Source: Dillenia suffruticosa (taxonomy: Eukaryota; Streptophyta; Magnoliopsida; Dilleniales; Dilleniaceae). From it: a stretch of 64,000 nucleotides of DNA. The stretch is taken from contig JAVTVX010000010.1 of NCBI GenBank assembly GCA_033439265.1, forward strand, positions 9,982,001 through 10,046,000. Direction: 5' to 3'. A program made the position numbers and the translations under genes. Shown piece by piece: positions 46,986 to 59,267 of this stretch (the first letter of the stretch is position 1; every line of letters starts with the position of its first letter). The notes under the pieces are model-generated. The model did not search any database and was not told where the DNA came from. It saw nothing but the letters and a program-made list of their open reading frames with translations.

Positions 46986-49902
46986 TCAAAATATTCTCGA
47001 ACCCAATAACTCTCTATGTGCTATAAATGAGTCTTTAGTGATGGGTTTGGTGAAGGGGTCAACCACCATGCAATGTGTCGAGGTGTATTTGACGGTCACT
47101 TCACTCTTCTCGATAATGTCTTTAACAAAATTATATCTGGTGTCGATGTGTTTGGTCCTACTATGATACTTAGGGTCTGGAGTATAGGCGATAGCAATTT
47201 GATTATCACAGTAGATCATCACTGGCCTCCCACTATCAGTCGCAACCCCTAAGTCATCTAATAGTCTCCAGAGCCAAACACTCTCCTAAACTGCGATTGA
47301 GTAAGCCACGAACTCAGTCTCCATCGTAGATAAAACTATACAGGTCTGCTTCTTGCTGCTCCAAGAAATGGTACCGCCATTAAGCAAGAGGGCAAAACCT
47401 AATGTCGATTTGTGTTTATCTAGATTACCACCCCAGTCGGCGTCTGAATATCATATGAGGCGCAAATCACCTCTCCCATAACACAAGGAGTAACTCGCAG
47501 TTCCCTTGAGATATCTAAAAATCATTTCACTGCTCTCCAGTGATTCCTTCCAGGATTTGATTTATATCTACTCACCAGACCGACTGCGTAACATATGTCT
47601 GGTCGTGTATAGAACATCGCATATATCAGACTTCTCACTGTGCTGGAATAAGGGATTTTACGCATCTCCCTTATTTCTTCCTGAGTTTTCGGGCACATCT
47701 CAAAACTCAGGCCATCACACTTGGCGATTGGAGTATCAATGGGATTATAATCACTTATCTCAAAGCGCTCGAGAATTTTCTTAATGTAGGTCTCTTGTGA
47801 AAGAGCCAACATTCTTCTCAATCTATATCTCTGAATCTTAACTCCAAGGATGAACTCAGCTTCACCCATATCTATCATGTCAAAACTCAATAACGACCAT
47901 GTCCTGATCGTCATCAGATACTGAATGTTGTTCTCAACCAACATTATATCATCCACATATAGGGACATGATCACAAAAGAGTTATCAGATCATATCAAAT
48001 AAATACAATAATCCTCCTTGATCATTGTAAAACCATAAGATATCACCTCCTCGTGAAATCTTAGGTACCACCGTCTGGATGATTGCTTTAGGCCATATAT
48101 CGACTTCCAAAGTCGACAGACCTTGTCCTCATGACCTACTAGAATGAACCCAGAGGGTTGCTTTATGTAGATCACCTCATCCAGATTTCCGCTAAGGAAA
48201 GCGGTCTTTATATCTATATGATGCAACTCTAGATCCATCCTTGCGACAATCGCCAAGAGTAGACGGATCGATGTAAATTTGACTATGGGGAGAAAGTCTC
48301 CTCGTAATCAATGCCCTTTGTCTGTATGTAACCCTTGGCTACTAGACGGACTTTGTATCTTTCCACCAATCCGTCGGTTTTTCTTTTGATTTTGAGAACC
48401 CACTTATTCCCTATGGCCCTTTTATCCTTAGGTATGTCAATTAGGTCCCAAACCCCGTTGACCCTCATTGATTTCATCTCCTCTTTCATGGCCTCTAGCC
48501 ATTGGTCCTTCATAGGACTCTGGAGAGCCTTCTCAAATGTTTGAGGTTCCTCATCATTCTTGGGAGTCACGATAAGGATCTCATTTTCTATCGAAAAATG
48601 ACGTCGGGATACATGTTCCCGACTACTCCTATGAGGAGGAGGAGCCTCCTTACCTCGAGATGGGTCACTCCCACTAGGACCAAGATCCTTTTCAGGATCT
48701 TGGGTCCCACCCCTGGACTCAATTGGGCCATCAGGCTCACCCATCTCATAAAATGCGAAATCCTAGTTAATTTCGCATCTCTTAGAGAAATCATTTTCTA
48801 GGAACGTAGCATTACGAGATTCGATCTTAGAGACCGTGCCATCTGTACGTTCACCTAGGAACACATGTCTCTTAGAATGTTCAGAGTACCTTACAAAGAT
48901 ACATTTCTTTCCTTGCGGGTTTAACTTGCCATGTGGGTGCGAGGAATCGTGAACGTATGCGACACAACCTCATGATCTCAAATGGCTAAGGTCAGACTGC
49001 CTCCCTGTCCAAAGCTCGTATAGGGTACTAACTATGGACTTGGTTGGAACACGGTTAAAAATGTAGGCAATAGTCAACAATGCATCTCTCTAGTGGGAGA
49101 TAGCTAAATTGGCCTGCGCCATCATCGATCTCACCATTTTCAACAAAGTCTTATTCCCTTTCTCGGCTACCCCGTTCTACTGGAGAGTAGTAGGAATAGT
49201 CAACTGTCTCGTAATACCTTTCTCGAAACAGAGCTCTTTAAACTCTTCAGATAAATACTCGCATTCTCGATCAGTTCTGAGGGTTTTAATTCTCAAGTCT
49301 AACTGATTTTTTACCTCGCTGATAAATCTCCTGAAACAATTTAATGCCTCAGACTTGTGCGAGATTAAGTAAACGTAACCGAAACGTGTGTAATCATCTA
49401 TGAACGTAATGAAATACTTAACTCTGTTTTGGGCTCTCACATTCATAGGTCCACAAATATAGGAGTGGATCAATTGCAATGGGGTCCCAGCCCTCATTGT
49501 CTTTCCAAATGGTTTCCTTGTCGTTTTGCCGGTTAGGCAAAACTTACATAAGAGCAACTCAATCCAGGTTAGCAGGCGCAACAAGCCACTCGTAGCTAAT
49601 CGGTTCATTCTCTCTTGCCTTATGTGGCCAAGTCTACTATGCCAAATGGAAATATCATGAACTACGCTATCAGATGTATACGCAATAGGAGACAAATCAG
49701 AAATTTTATTAAAGAAAACCAAATCCAACGCATAAAGTCCATCATGGACTAAACCAATACATAAAATAGAGTTATCGTAGATGACAGAAACAATCAAATT
49801 TCTGAAAATGACAGAGTATCCTAAACGATCTAAACAAAGGACAGATATGAAATTCCGCCGAATGTCACCACGTGCCTGACACGGCAGGCTCACGCGCTCC
49901 AA
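46986..49902 (-). pseudogene. Copia pol relic: integrase, reverse transcriptase, RNase H
   Basis: Coding-strand pieces in order: 49902-49177 with the HHCC-type zinc region (HSRLGHIRQERM and CKFCLTGK) and integrase core (HSYICGPMN, FIDDYTRFGYVYL); 48744-48283 with the start of the RT (WVLKIKRKTDG, RLVAKGYIQTKGIDYEETFS); 48256-47990 with TAFLSGNLDEVIYIKQPSGF; 47974-47522 with the intact catalytic YVDD box; and 47222-46986 with the RNase H end (DNQIAIAYTPDPKYHSRTKH). The pieces are separated by an in-frame stop near 47988 and small frameshifts near 48265 and 47515, and the 49177-48744 link is degraded. The polyprotein is therefore non-functional. Confidence 0.88.
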
Positions 49903-50720
49903 GTCGCGGCGCGAATGTCACGCGTTGCCACGAGCGGAGCCGAGTCAACCGGGTCGTTCAATGGGTCAGGTTGACCCGACTGTGGTAAACAGGTCGGGTC
50001 CGACCGACACGTGTCGGGTCATGGGTCGGATCTTGACCCGCTCCGGTTCCAGACCTGCTCACGCGCCTTGCTCGCGCATGAGCCCCACGCGCCTGCTGGA
50101 CGGGCTTTTGCACGCATGTCCTGCACGCGCCCGCGGGTCTGAACCTGTTCTTCCTTACCCGACGGGTCTGCAACTAGGTTTTTCGACCCGGTTCTCCCAA
50201 AACCCATTTTTGGCTTATTTTTTATGGTGATTTCTGTCGGAAAATATATTTGGACTTCCCAAAAATATTTCAAACTCCTTTTTTTTGAAAGATTCAAACC
50301 CTAAATATGGCGAATCATATATCCAAGTTTTTGACCCTTCGTGGCCTCGCCGGAAAACCCAATTTCTGGCAACCATTCAATGCAAAATGCATATCAAATC
50401 GTAGATCAATGCACATGGAACACAAATATGCCATTTATTTAGATAAAAAAATCTCTCTATATAGATAGATCTAGGTTTTTAAGTTTTGGGAACCTTTAGA
50501 ACCGAAAACTTTAACTTCAATTTTCATGACTAAAGCATACTCCAAAAATTCAGAAAAAAATATATTTAAGATCTACATGACATGGGTAACGTCACGGTAT
50601 ATTCGGATTTACGAAACTCATCCATGATCCGAAACCCATTTTTGCAACCCCATATTTTTTTATACCCGAAAATATTCCGAAAAATTATCTAGTAAATCCA
50701 ACCCTAAACTCTGATACCAA
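49903..50720 (-). other. Copia internal region lacking recognisable gag, with primer binding site
   Basis: About 0.8 kb separates the integrase from the 5' LTR, too short for gag plus protease. 49925-50200 is strikingly GC-rich with repeated GACCCG/CGGGTC and CACGCG words, unlike the AT-rich rest. The primer site is at 50709-50719. Open frames here match no gag domain that I know. Confidence 0.6.
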
Positions 50721-51159
50721 TGTTGGATTTATATGCACATACACATGCGGAAGCATGCGAAATTTTCGGAATCATAAAAAATTAGGGTTTTCGGGCATAC
50801 CTTAAAGAGTAGATCGCAAAAAATCCGGGGAATTACGAATATCGATCAAACGACCTCGCCGTCGGGCTAATAACTACGAAACTCGAGCTATCATCTCAGT
50901 ACCTCAACACCGCAATCGAAATCCGGTGACACAAATTCTCTTCACAGAATTTTCTCCCTCTCTCTCAATCGTGCCTCTACACAATTTTTTGTGCAATGGC
51001 TGTTTTTCCTAGGGTTTGCCGTAGTTTTCATATACCTCCGTCACCACATATGGTTAGGAATTCAAATTCTATCAGTTACCATTTGTGCATATAGAAAGTG
51101 GGAAAATTTTTATTTTCCAACTATGGAAAGATGCCCCATCGTGGGCATTAATTCCTTCA
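50721..51159 (-). repeat. Copia 5' LTR (439 bp)
   Basis: Plus-strand ends are TGTTGGATTTATATG and CATTAATTCCTTCA. It aligns end to end with the LTR at 45392-45829 with scattered substitutions. Confidence 0.9.
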
Positions 51160-51470
51160 AATTTAGTATGGAAAAAGAAATTTAAAAAACAGAATTATAT
51201 ATAGAGAAATAGAAACCAGTAATAAATATTATCCAATAGCCAATTTCAAACATATAGCAGAACACATAGATGAAATATTACTAACAAATACAGAAAGACC
51301 AATGCGACCAAATTGACTTCTGATCATTAGAAGTCTTTAAAATACCAACTCTGCAAAATATACTATGCAGATTAGCAGCATTTTGATTATTTAACTTTTT
51401 TTCGACACTTGACATGAAGTATAGACGAGGGGATGGAGTGAAAGCAAGAGGTTCTTCCAAGTGAAACATT

Positions 51471-52088
51471 TTAGCTGCATTCCTTGACGATCTTGGTGCA
51501 CTCTATTATGAACTTGCCTTCCTTGTACCTTTGTCTAATGTCAAACGCTCTCACATATTTCCAGCCCAACTCTTCACCACACCTGCTGCAGTGTATATCA
51601 GCAATGGTGAATAGACCAGTAATAAGCTCCCTGTCCTGCTTGTACCCTAGAACAACATTCATGGCGTGCCCAAACATACAGGCTGGACCTGACTTTGCCT
51701 TCAACAACACAATAACATACTTGTTCAAGATAATTGGAAACATATATGTCACTTGTGTGATTTTATGATTTATCACTAAAAGAAAGGTTATTTGGCACAG
51801 AGAGAAGTGCAAAAAGGTAAATCCTAGTGGTTACAGATTACCATTTTTTTCCCAAATATTTGAAATTTATAGATCAAAGATGGGGAACCCCTTATTGATA
51901 AGATACTGACTCCAAAATCTCAGCATATCAATTTGATCAATTGAAAAGGAAAAAGGAGAGAAAATCAATTTGGAATACTGTACCTTAAACCGTTTGGAGA
52001 TGAGATCATCACCAAGAGCAATTGGGGTTCTGCAGTTTCTGCAGGTGTATAATTTACCAGCTTCATCACAAAGCTTGAATTCAGCCAT
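51471..52088 (-). CDS. Yippee-like zinc-binding protein (copy 2)
   Basis: Minus-strand exon 1 (52088-51984, 35 codons) and exon 2 (51698-51471) join in phase 0 across a GT-AG intron, giving 110 residues. First zinc pair: [20 protein letters not shown]. Core: [20 protein letters not shown]. Second pair: [19 protein letters not shown], then [17 protein letters not shown]. Exon 2 has the same length (228 nt) and intron position as the Yippee gene at 28.5 kb, so the two are paralogues, but many residues differ (for example AKSGPACMF where copy 1 has GRHGRAFLF), so the duplication is old. No lesions. A copia element ends 311 bp beyond its stop codon and may affect its 3' end. Role as for the first copy: a small Yippee-domain protein of unknown plant function. 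Confidence 0.92.
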
Positions 52089-53649
52089 CGAAGTGTGAAA
52101 TTTTGAGATCCAAAGGGAGTGCTATGTATATTACCCTGCTTTCTAAGTTCTCAAGTTTTGATCATATGATCCAGACTTTGACTTTTAATGGATAAGAATT
52201 GCATGTGGGGTAGACTTGGGATAGGTTGGAAAGGAGAAAATTACTTTCCAAAAAGCTTCTTATATTCATTTCACCAGATAACATGATAAAAGAATCCATA
52301 AAATCCAAATATCAGATACGAAAAGATTATTATTGCTTAGTTTATTGAGCATCATTATTTGCCTTAGAAATGCCTAGAACTTTCTAGTTTGACCTCTAAG
52401 TTGGGCAATTGTACAGGTCCATTTTCTCCCAAGTTTTGCTCATGATGACGATGGTGATGCACAAACATACATACCAATGGGATGGACCTAGTGATGCAAA
52501 GTTTCTCAAGGGTTAAAAGTGAACCTGAAGTCATTCTCTACTCTACTAAGAAATTCACATAATTTTAGCATTTAGTAGAAAAATGGAAAATCCGATTACA
52601 TTGATTTCTCCCTAAAAAGGACTTTTGCTTTTGGGAATTAGAACGAGTACAGCCATGACACCATGAATAAGGTAAGGTGCCTTGAGTAAGATCCATGAAA
52701 TGATGAGCATTCTGGGGGCCAAGAAACGATCGAGCATAATAAAAGGAAAAAAAAAAAAATCAATTTAAACAAACCCCCTTACAAATGAATTGATTAAAAC
52801 TAGTGGATTCACCTGAAACGAAAAATTTTAGTTATACTTAATATTGAAAAGTGATAATTACGAAATTTTAAACCTTTTATCTATTTTTTTAGTTTATTTA
52901 TTTTTTAATTTTAATATGTTTAAATTTTGTTACAATTCTAGTACAGTATTTGAATTACAAAAAAATTGTACATTTTATACATTAAGTTCTTGAAAATATA
53001 CACGATTAACTTTATTTTTTATATTATTTTTTGACCGTCGAGTTGTTAATATAACGTGATATTCCTAATTTAACATAAAAATATTAATATAGTAACCTAA
53101 AATGTTATTTAAAAATAAAATATTCAATTTGTGAATAATTTCATTATAGAGTCAAAATTATAACTAGAAATAAATATTTATGACTTAATAATTTTTTTAA
53201 ATAAAATAAATGAAAAATGGGTAGAACTCCCGTATAATAATTATCCCATAATCTTACATTTTTTAATTTGAGGTGAAAAGAAATTGTATTTTGACATAAA
53301 TAATCGGTCTTATTATTTTAATAGTGAGTGTATTATATTATTTTAATCAAATATTTAAATTTAAATTTTAAAAATAAAAAATAAATATTAAAAGAGTTTG
53401 TTTTTTAATAGATCCGATAATTAATTCAAATGGATTAATAAATTAATTATCAGATTTTTTTGTTATATAAAAATTTAAATTTAAAATTAGAAGATATTTG
53501 TATTATTAGACTATTCCTTTGGAATGGGCGATTAATTATCGGATTCAACCATCAAAAAAAGCATAAGCAACCCTTTGTTAGGCCCGATCCGAACCTAAAG
53601 GGCACCGTAAGCACTCAGGTCTGCTGTAGCAGAGACTTACCCTGTTCCT
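52089..53649. other. Gene-free spacer upstream of the second Yippee gene
   Basis: It presumably contains the promoter of the minus-strand Yippee gene (52089-52300) and then AT-rich DNA with degenerate family-1-type sequence near 53330-53470. No exon recognised. Confidence 0.45.
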
Positions 53650-54300
53650 GAAGACATGTTCCAAAATGACCAAAAAAAAAAAATTTTTTTGAAAACAACC
53701 CCAACCTAAAAAAATTTCCCCAAATAACCTCAATTTGTTACGTCTCCAAGACGCGACAACCCAAAGTCCAGAGAGAGAGAGAGGGAGGGAGGGAGGGAGG
53801 GAGAGGAGTCCACGGGGGGGAGGGAGAGAGGGGAGGAGAGTGGCGGGGGAGGGAGGAGTGCGGCGGGGGGCGGCCGGGGGAAGGAGAGAGAGGGGAGGAC
53901 CGCGGCGGGGTGCGGAGGGGGGAGGGAGGGAGAGAGGGGGGAGAGGGCCGCGGAGAGGGGAGGGAGAGAGAGAGGGAGGGCCGCGGGGAGCGAAGGGGGG
54001 CCACCCCCCGCGGCCCTCCCTCTCTCTCCCTCCCCCCTCCACGGTCGTCTCCCCTCCCTCCCTCCCTCCCTCCCCCCTCCGCACCCCGCCGCGGTCCTCC
54101 TCTCTCCCCCGTCGCCCCCGCCGCTTTCCTCCCCTCTCTCCCTCCTCCGGCGGACTCCTCTCCCTCCCCCTCTCTTTCTCTCTGGACTTTGGGTTGTCGC
54201 GTTTTGAAAACGTGACAAATTGAGATTATTTGGAAAAAATTTTTTGGGTTGGGGTTATTTAAAAAAAAAAATTTCTTTTTTGTCATTTTGGAACATGTCT
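53650..54300. mobile_element. Mutator-like foldback element, shorter sibling
   Basis: The ends AGACATGTTCCAAAATGAC and its inverse are related to those of the 42.8-kb element. The 9-bp duplication CCTGTTCCT lies at 53641-53649 and 54301-54309. Inside are the same TCTCCAAGACGCGACAACCC and AAAGTCCAGAGAGAG blocks, then a purine-rich left half and pyrimidine-rich right half. At 651 bp it is a third shorter than the sibling. It ends about 160 bp upstream of the next gene's ATG. Confidence 0.82.
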
Positions 54301-54404
54301 CCTGTTCCTTGTTTGGTGTGGAGAGTAATCATCTAACAGAAATCAACACTCACGGAAGCGTCAGAAGTCCCTGCTTAAACCGCTCTTTGTTTCTAGTTTG
54401 TACC

Positions 54405-54407
<3 letters not shown>

Positions 54408-54437
<30 letters not shown>
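54408..54437 (+). repeat. (CT)n tract in the 5' leader
   Basis: A CT dinucleotide run of about 30 bp lies just upstream of the ATG at 54458. A second CT run follows the exon 1 donor at 54546. CT runs in leaders are common in plant genes. Confidence 0.85.
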
Positions 54438-54443
<6 letters not shown>

Positions 54444-54457
54444 CTCTCTCAAAAGCA

Positions 54458-57400
54458 ATGGCGGATGCGTATTGGAGGTACACCGACGCAATACAGCCTC
54501 TGCAGATTTCTTCCTTATCCGCTAAGCGTCCTCGCTCCGACTATGGTACTCTCTCTCTCTCTCTCCGATTTTTTCTTTTTCCTGCCTTCTTGAGAATTTC
54601 TGCTCCGCGATGCTGTTTACAAGTAAATTCGTGGAATGGAAATTAGGGTTTCAAGCCATGTTTCTTAAAGAAAAAAAAGGAGAATTTCGGTTTTTGTCGT
54701 CGGGTGTGGAATTTTCTCTGTAGCAATTTTGTGTTTCCTTCGCAAGCCAATGAAGGATTAAGATTATTGTTCTCTGAGTATTCTGATATGCTTAATACGA
54801 TGTCTTCTATTGAGGTGTGTTGATTAGTATTTCTAATAGGATGTTTATTTTTGTTATACCAGATAACATTGTTCAATTCGTAAGATGTATTTCAGTCTCA
54901 TGTTTAAAGGTCAGGATATTGGATTCCTTTTGGTTATCGATGGGATTAGGTTAATATCCATGTTGTTTCTGTTGTACTCTGAATTGGGTTTTGAAGTTGT
55001 TGTTGCATGTTAGTAATTAGTTTCCATTGGCATGGATAGTGATGGGTTGCTTTTGGTATGCTTCCTTCTTTGGTTTTGTTTGGAACAGATGTCAGTTGTA
55101 TCTTAAATGATCCATTATCCAATTGATTTACTCCACATACAAAGTTTCATCCGTTTCCGGCTTTGTTCAGCAAATCTCATTCTTGTCTTAGTTGGGTTTT
55201 ATGGCCTTACCGAAGAACCGATGTGGATATAAGGGTGACTCAATGTTATTAGTGAATACAATGGTCAAAATAAAGTTCACATGGATTGTCCCTAAGTATA
55301 TGAGAAGTATCTGTATTTGGAAACATAATAAAAAATGAATGCGTCCTGTGGAGCTTCTGAGATGTATCCGTCTGTATTCTATCCAATATTGTGTCCGATA
55401 TGGATACAACTTTTTCTTTGAAGTATTCATGCTTCCTAGATCTGTATGGTGGATTTTGTCATTTATTAATGGATTTATTTATTTTTCCTTTGTTTTAAGC
55501 AATTGAGTTGCTTGCGTTGTCATTGCCACTTTGTTTGGGAAAATGATAAAAGTTCTTATCTGTATGTCAATTGATTATGAATTAATGCGCATGTGACTAT
55601 TTTTGACCATACCATCCTTACCTTGTCATGTAAGGAAGGTTTATTTGTAAGGCGCTACTGAAATAGATCATTGTTCGGTTCCTATCTCGCTAAGGTAGCA
55701 CTTTGGGAGGTTTTGATTGGCCAGGGTCTCATTGTTTGGTAGTTTTGCAAAGAAATTTCTCTTAAGAGCTAATGAGATACTTATATGATGAAAAATGCTT
55801 TCCTTTTGATTTTGAATTGTGCGTGAGTACATATAGGAGCATATCTATGGCAAAACTTTCACCATATTGTGAATTCACATATAGGAGCATATCTTTGGAG
55901 GACTGGAGCACTTCATTAATTTTCTTCTATTTCCAATAGACCCTATTTTTTCTTTATTGTCATTTCCAACAAAGTTGTAACATAATTGTAATCAGATAAT
56001 AATTTAATAGTATCAATTTGGCAATGACTTCTGTGTACCAATTAGATTGGTTGTGTGAGGCAAAGCTGAAATGCACAAAAAGGAATCAGAAGTTAGATGC
56101 TCATTTTTCTAGAGGCTTGGTGAGACAGCACTTGTAATTTGGCTGTGATAAATGGTATATGTGGAGATTATCCTGTGAGATAAATTTCATTACTTCAGAG
56201 AACCTTCTGCTATGTATTCCTGAATCTTTGGCTTAAACTCCTAATAGAAACGGAATGCTTGAATAATTCCTAGAACTGCATTCCTGAAATTGTGTTAGAA
56301 TCCTCATAATGGTTTGAAACTATAAATATATTTGGTTCGATGAATATCCAAAATATTGCTATAAATACATTTTGTTGCGAGCACTTAGATGTTACAAAGA
56401 ATCGAACTCCCTGATGGTTAAACTGTAAACTATTATATCGCTGACTCTGTTTGTTGCTTTGTTTTGTTAGCTTTTCTAAATTCACTTAAAGCTTTGGTCA
56501 GCCTCGTATAAAATGTTAAATTTCACTCTTTTATCTCATGTTTTCTTTGTTTTCCACCATTTCTCTGGTTACGTACAATGTTGATGTTATGCCAAATTTT
56601 CATTTTGGCTTCCTTCATTTTTCCAAGAATTCCTTTATTAGTTGTACAATATGTTTCACAGAAGAGAGCTATTCTAGAAAACAATTTTGTAGAATTTGGA
56701 TCGGAAGTATTTTACTGTTTCATCTATGTTGCTCAGCCTTTATTTTTAAAATCCTTTTATTTTTTCAAACCTATATTTAGCACCTCTCTTTCGCTTATTG
56801 CTTAATATTGCATTATTCTCAGCTATTTATTCAGAAGTTGCATTCTGAATATGCTCCATCGGCACTCAGGCTGAATGCTTAACTTAAGCGAAATGGGATC
56901 AGGACAATTGATCAAGCTGTTGCACTATTATCCTTAATGCACTAAAATACAAAGAGTAGAACTAGCCAGTGTGCTCTTATTGCTTCTATTGTTTTATTAT
57001 TTTTCTTTGCTTCTTCAATTTTTAATTTTTAACATATTGATCATTTTTGTTAATTTGAGATCTGCATCATTTTTAATATTTTCTTTCAGCGAATCTTTTT
57101 TGATTGGGATGGGTGAGTTGTTGCACGATTTCATAATTAATAACGAACATTAACAATACAGGGCTACACTTTTATTCTTCTCTTCTATAATGTGGTTACT
57201 CTATATTTTGGTTTTCACATTTAATGTTTACAAATAAATTGTTAAGGGCTGAATGATCAAGAGCCAGAATGACTCTATAGTCATTAAGTTCAATTGTTAT
57301 TTTCAAAATGCACATCATGATCAGTTGTACTGTTTGTCAAGAGGTTTTAGTAGATAGTACTTTGTGACTTTAGGTCAATAGATGTATTTATGAATTATAT

Positions 57401-59267
57401 TATAAATGATTTAAACCAATGTGATTATTCTAAGACTGAAAGTGTTAGTAAGCAGATTGTCAACCATGTGGCATGATTTTATTAGTGCTGTAATTTTTAA
57501 GATATTTCCTTGTGTGCTTTCAAGAATTAATGGTTAGGCACTCCAAATAAATAAACTACTCCTCATTGGAATCTGTCTATTTGATTCTTGTCTTGTTTGG
57601 TCCTAGTAGAATACTCCGGTTGATATTCATAAAAACAAAAAGAAGTACTCTAATTGTTATGCATTTGCGTAACTTTGTAACTTGCATATGCTAAAACTAA
57701 AGAAAACTGAACTGAATTTATCTATTATGCATAACGTAGAATTGCGTTTATATACATTATTTTATTTGGTGGGTATGTATTTCAATGTCATATTATCCTC
57801 AACTAAAAGCCATAAAGAGGGGAAGGTTGCTCAAGATAGCAGTTGAAACGCTTCAAACACAAACTCTTTTGGTTTGTTTGGGTGAAATTGAGTTATTTTG
57901 GGGGGGGTTGTCTTGATGCTATATGTTCCATGGAATCATAAGGTAAGGTAGGACAAAAGTATATGTGTTAAAGTAATTTCTCTTTTGCAAGGAAGATGCG
58001 GACCTTAATGTAGAAAAGAAGTAGAATTCCACCCCCCCCCAAAAAAAAGACAAGTTTCAAATATTGAACAACTTTTTCATTTTTAGATGTGTAGGTGGGG
58101 AATGTAGAAAGTGTTTTCTGCAAGGGTCTTCTTGGGAGTCACATGGATCCCTGAGACTTGTTCATTTAGATGTGTATTCTTTTCTATATCTAATACTGTT
58201 CTGTTTCTGGAAAAACAATGGCCTACTATATAGAAAAGAGATGATTATGTGTATTGTTATCCTCTGTCTTGCGTATAATTGAAAAATAGTGATATAAGAA
58301 ATGGATTATTTTCAGTATCAACTTTGTGATGTTACTATGCATTCCTGTGCCCCTGTTTATACTTAAAGACGCTTGTGTGTGTGTGTGTGTGTGCGCGTGT
58401 GTGCGTATTAAGATTGAGAAGGGAATATTACTGATACTTATTTTATTTACAGATGTACATGGGGGCCATGATCTAGCTAGTTATTATTGTGATGATGATA
58501 GAAGTGGGGCACATCATGTAACTCGAGACACTGATTCTATTGGAGCATCATATGTTCGTTACGTGCGTAGTGCGGTACTGTTTATCTAATTCTCTTTAGG
58601 TCTCAAATGTAACTATGTTATATTTTCCTCATTAATTTGTATGTTGAATAATATCTTTGTTCCTGTATTGCAGCCCATTTCTTCTTATGGAGGTGGGGAG
58701 TCAGCTAGATTAATCAGTGGGGGATTAAGTGGTCATCGTGTTGATGATCCGCGAATTATCAGTATTGGAAGTATTGACCCAGGGGTGGCTACAAAATCCA
58801 GGACTTAGGACTTGGAGGTGGTAGGGATGAGATTCCCCTTCCTCCAGAAGCTACCTGCACACTCTTTGTGGAAGGGTTACCTTCAAACTGCAAGCGCAGG
58901 GAAGTGGCTCGTATCCTTTTGTGTTAGATCTGAAGATGTCAACAATTGACATATTTGTATTTTAATGTTTCACCTGCATACATCTGCTTCTGTTCTTGAT
59001 TTTGTAGTACATCAATTTCTGTGGAATTCCTTCACCTGGCTTGCAGATATTTTTCGCTCTTTTCTTGGATACAAAGAAGTTAGAATTGTTAGCAAGGAAC
59101 CAAGACATGTTAGTATTTTTAGTTTTTTGTTCTTTTAATCCAGGAAAATTATTTTTAAAAATTTACTGATCTTAATTTTCTGCAGGCTGGGGGAGATCCA
59201 ATGGTATTATGTTTTGTTGACATTGTTAGCCCGGCACATGCAGCCACTGCAATGGATGCCTTGCAAG
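54458..59267 (+). pseudogene. Nuclear-speckle RNA-binding-protein-like gene, frameshifted, last exon not found
   Basis: Exons are 54458-54545, 58453-58574, 58674-58910, 59047-59108 and 59186-59267, with GT-AG borders. The protein starts MADAYWRYTDAIQPL and carries GGHDLASYYCDDDRSGAHHV and DTDSIGASYVRYVRSA. The RRM begins TLFVEGLPSNCKRREVA (RNP2) and continues GYKEVRIVSKEPRH and VLCFVDIVSPAHAATAMDAL (RNP1 region). This matches plant RRM proteins of the NSR/RBP1 type, which bind RNA in nuclear speckles. Exon 3 hits TAG at 58806. It is 237 nt although flanking phases require 238, so exactly one base is missing near 58805. The exon expected after ALQG is not seen before the LTR at 59.9 kb. It is a recent pseudogene unless the base is a sequence error and the exon lies beyond. 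Intron 1 (3.9 kb) holds nothing recognised. Confidence 0.8.

Larger units (their letters stand above)
45392..51159 (-). mobile_element. Full-length, defective Ty1/copia LTR retrotransposon
   Basis: LTRs at 45392-45829 and 50721-51159 are bounded by TG...CA. The 5-bp target duplication AATTT is present at 45387-45391 and 51160-51164. On the coding (minus) strand the primer site TGGTATCAGAG (50719-50709) adjoins the 5' LTR and a polypurine tract GCAAGTGGGAGA adjoins the 3' LTR. The internal order integrase, reverse transcriptase, RNase H is copia-type. By eye the two LTRs are about 90% identical, so the insertion is not very recent. The gag and protease parts are not recognisable. Confidence 0.93.

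Noticed and set aside
49925..50297. GC-rich open frames of about 70-100 codons on both strands
   Set aside because: They lie in the GC-rich insert of the copia element. No gag or protease motif, and composition explains the open frames.
53578..54286. Open frames of 101-182 codons on both strands
   Set aside because: Same reason: they fall in the purine/pyrimidine arms of the second foldback element.
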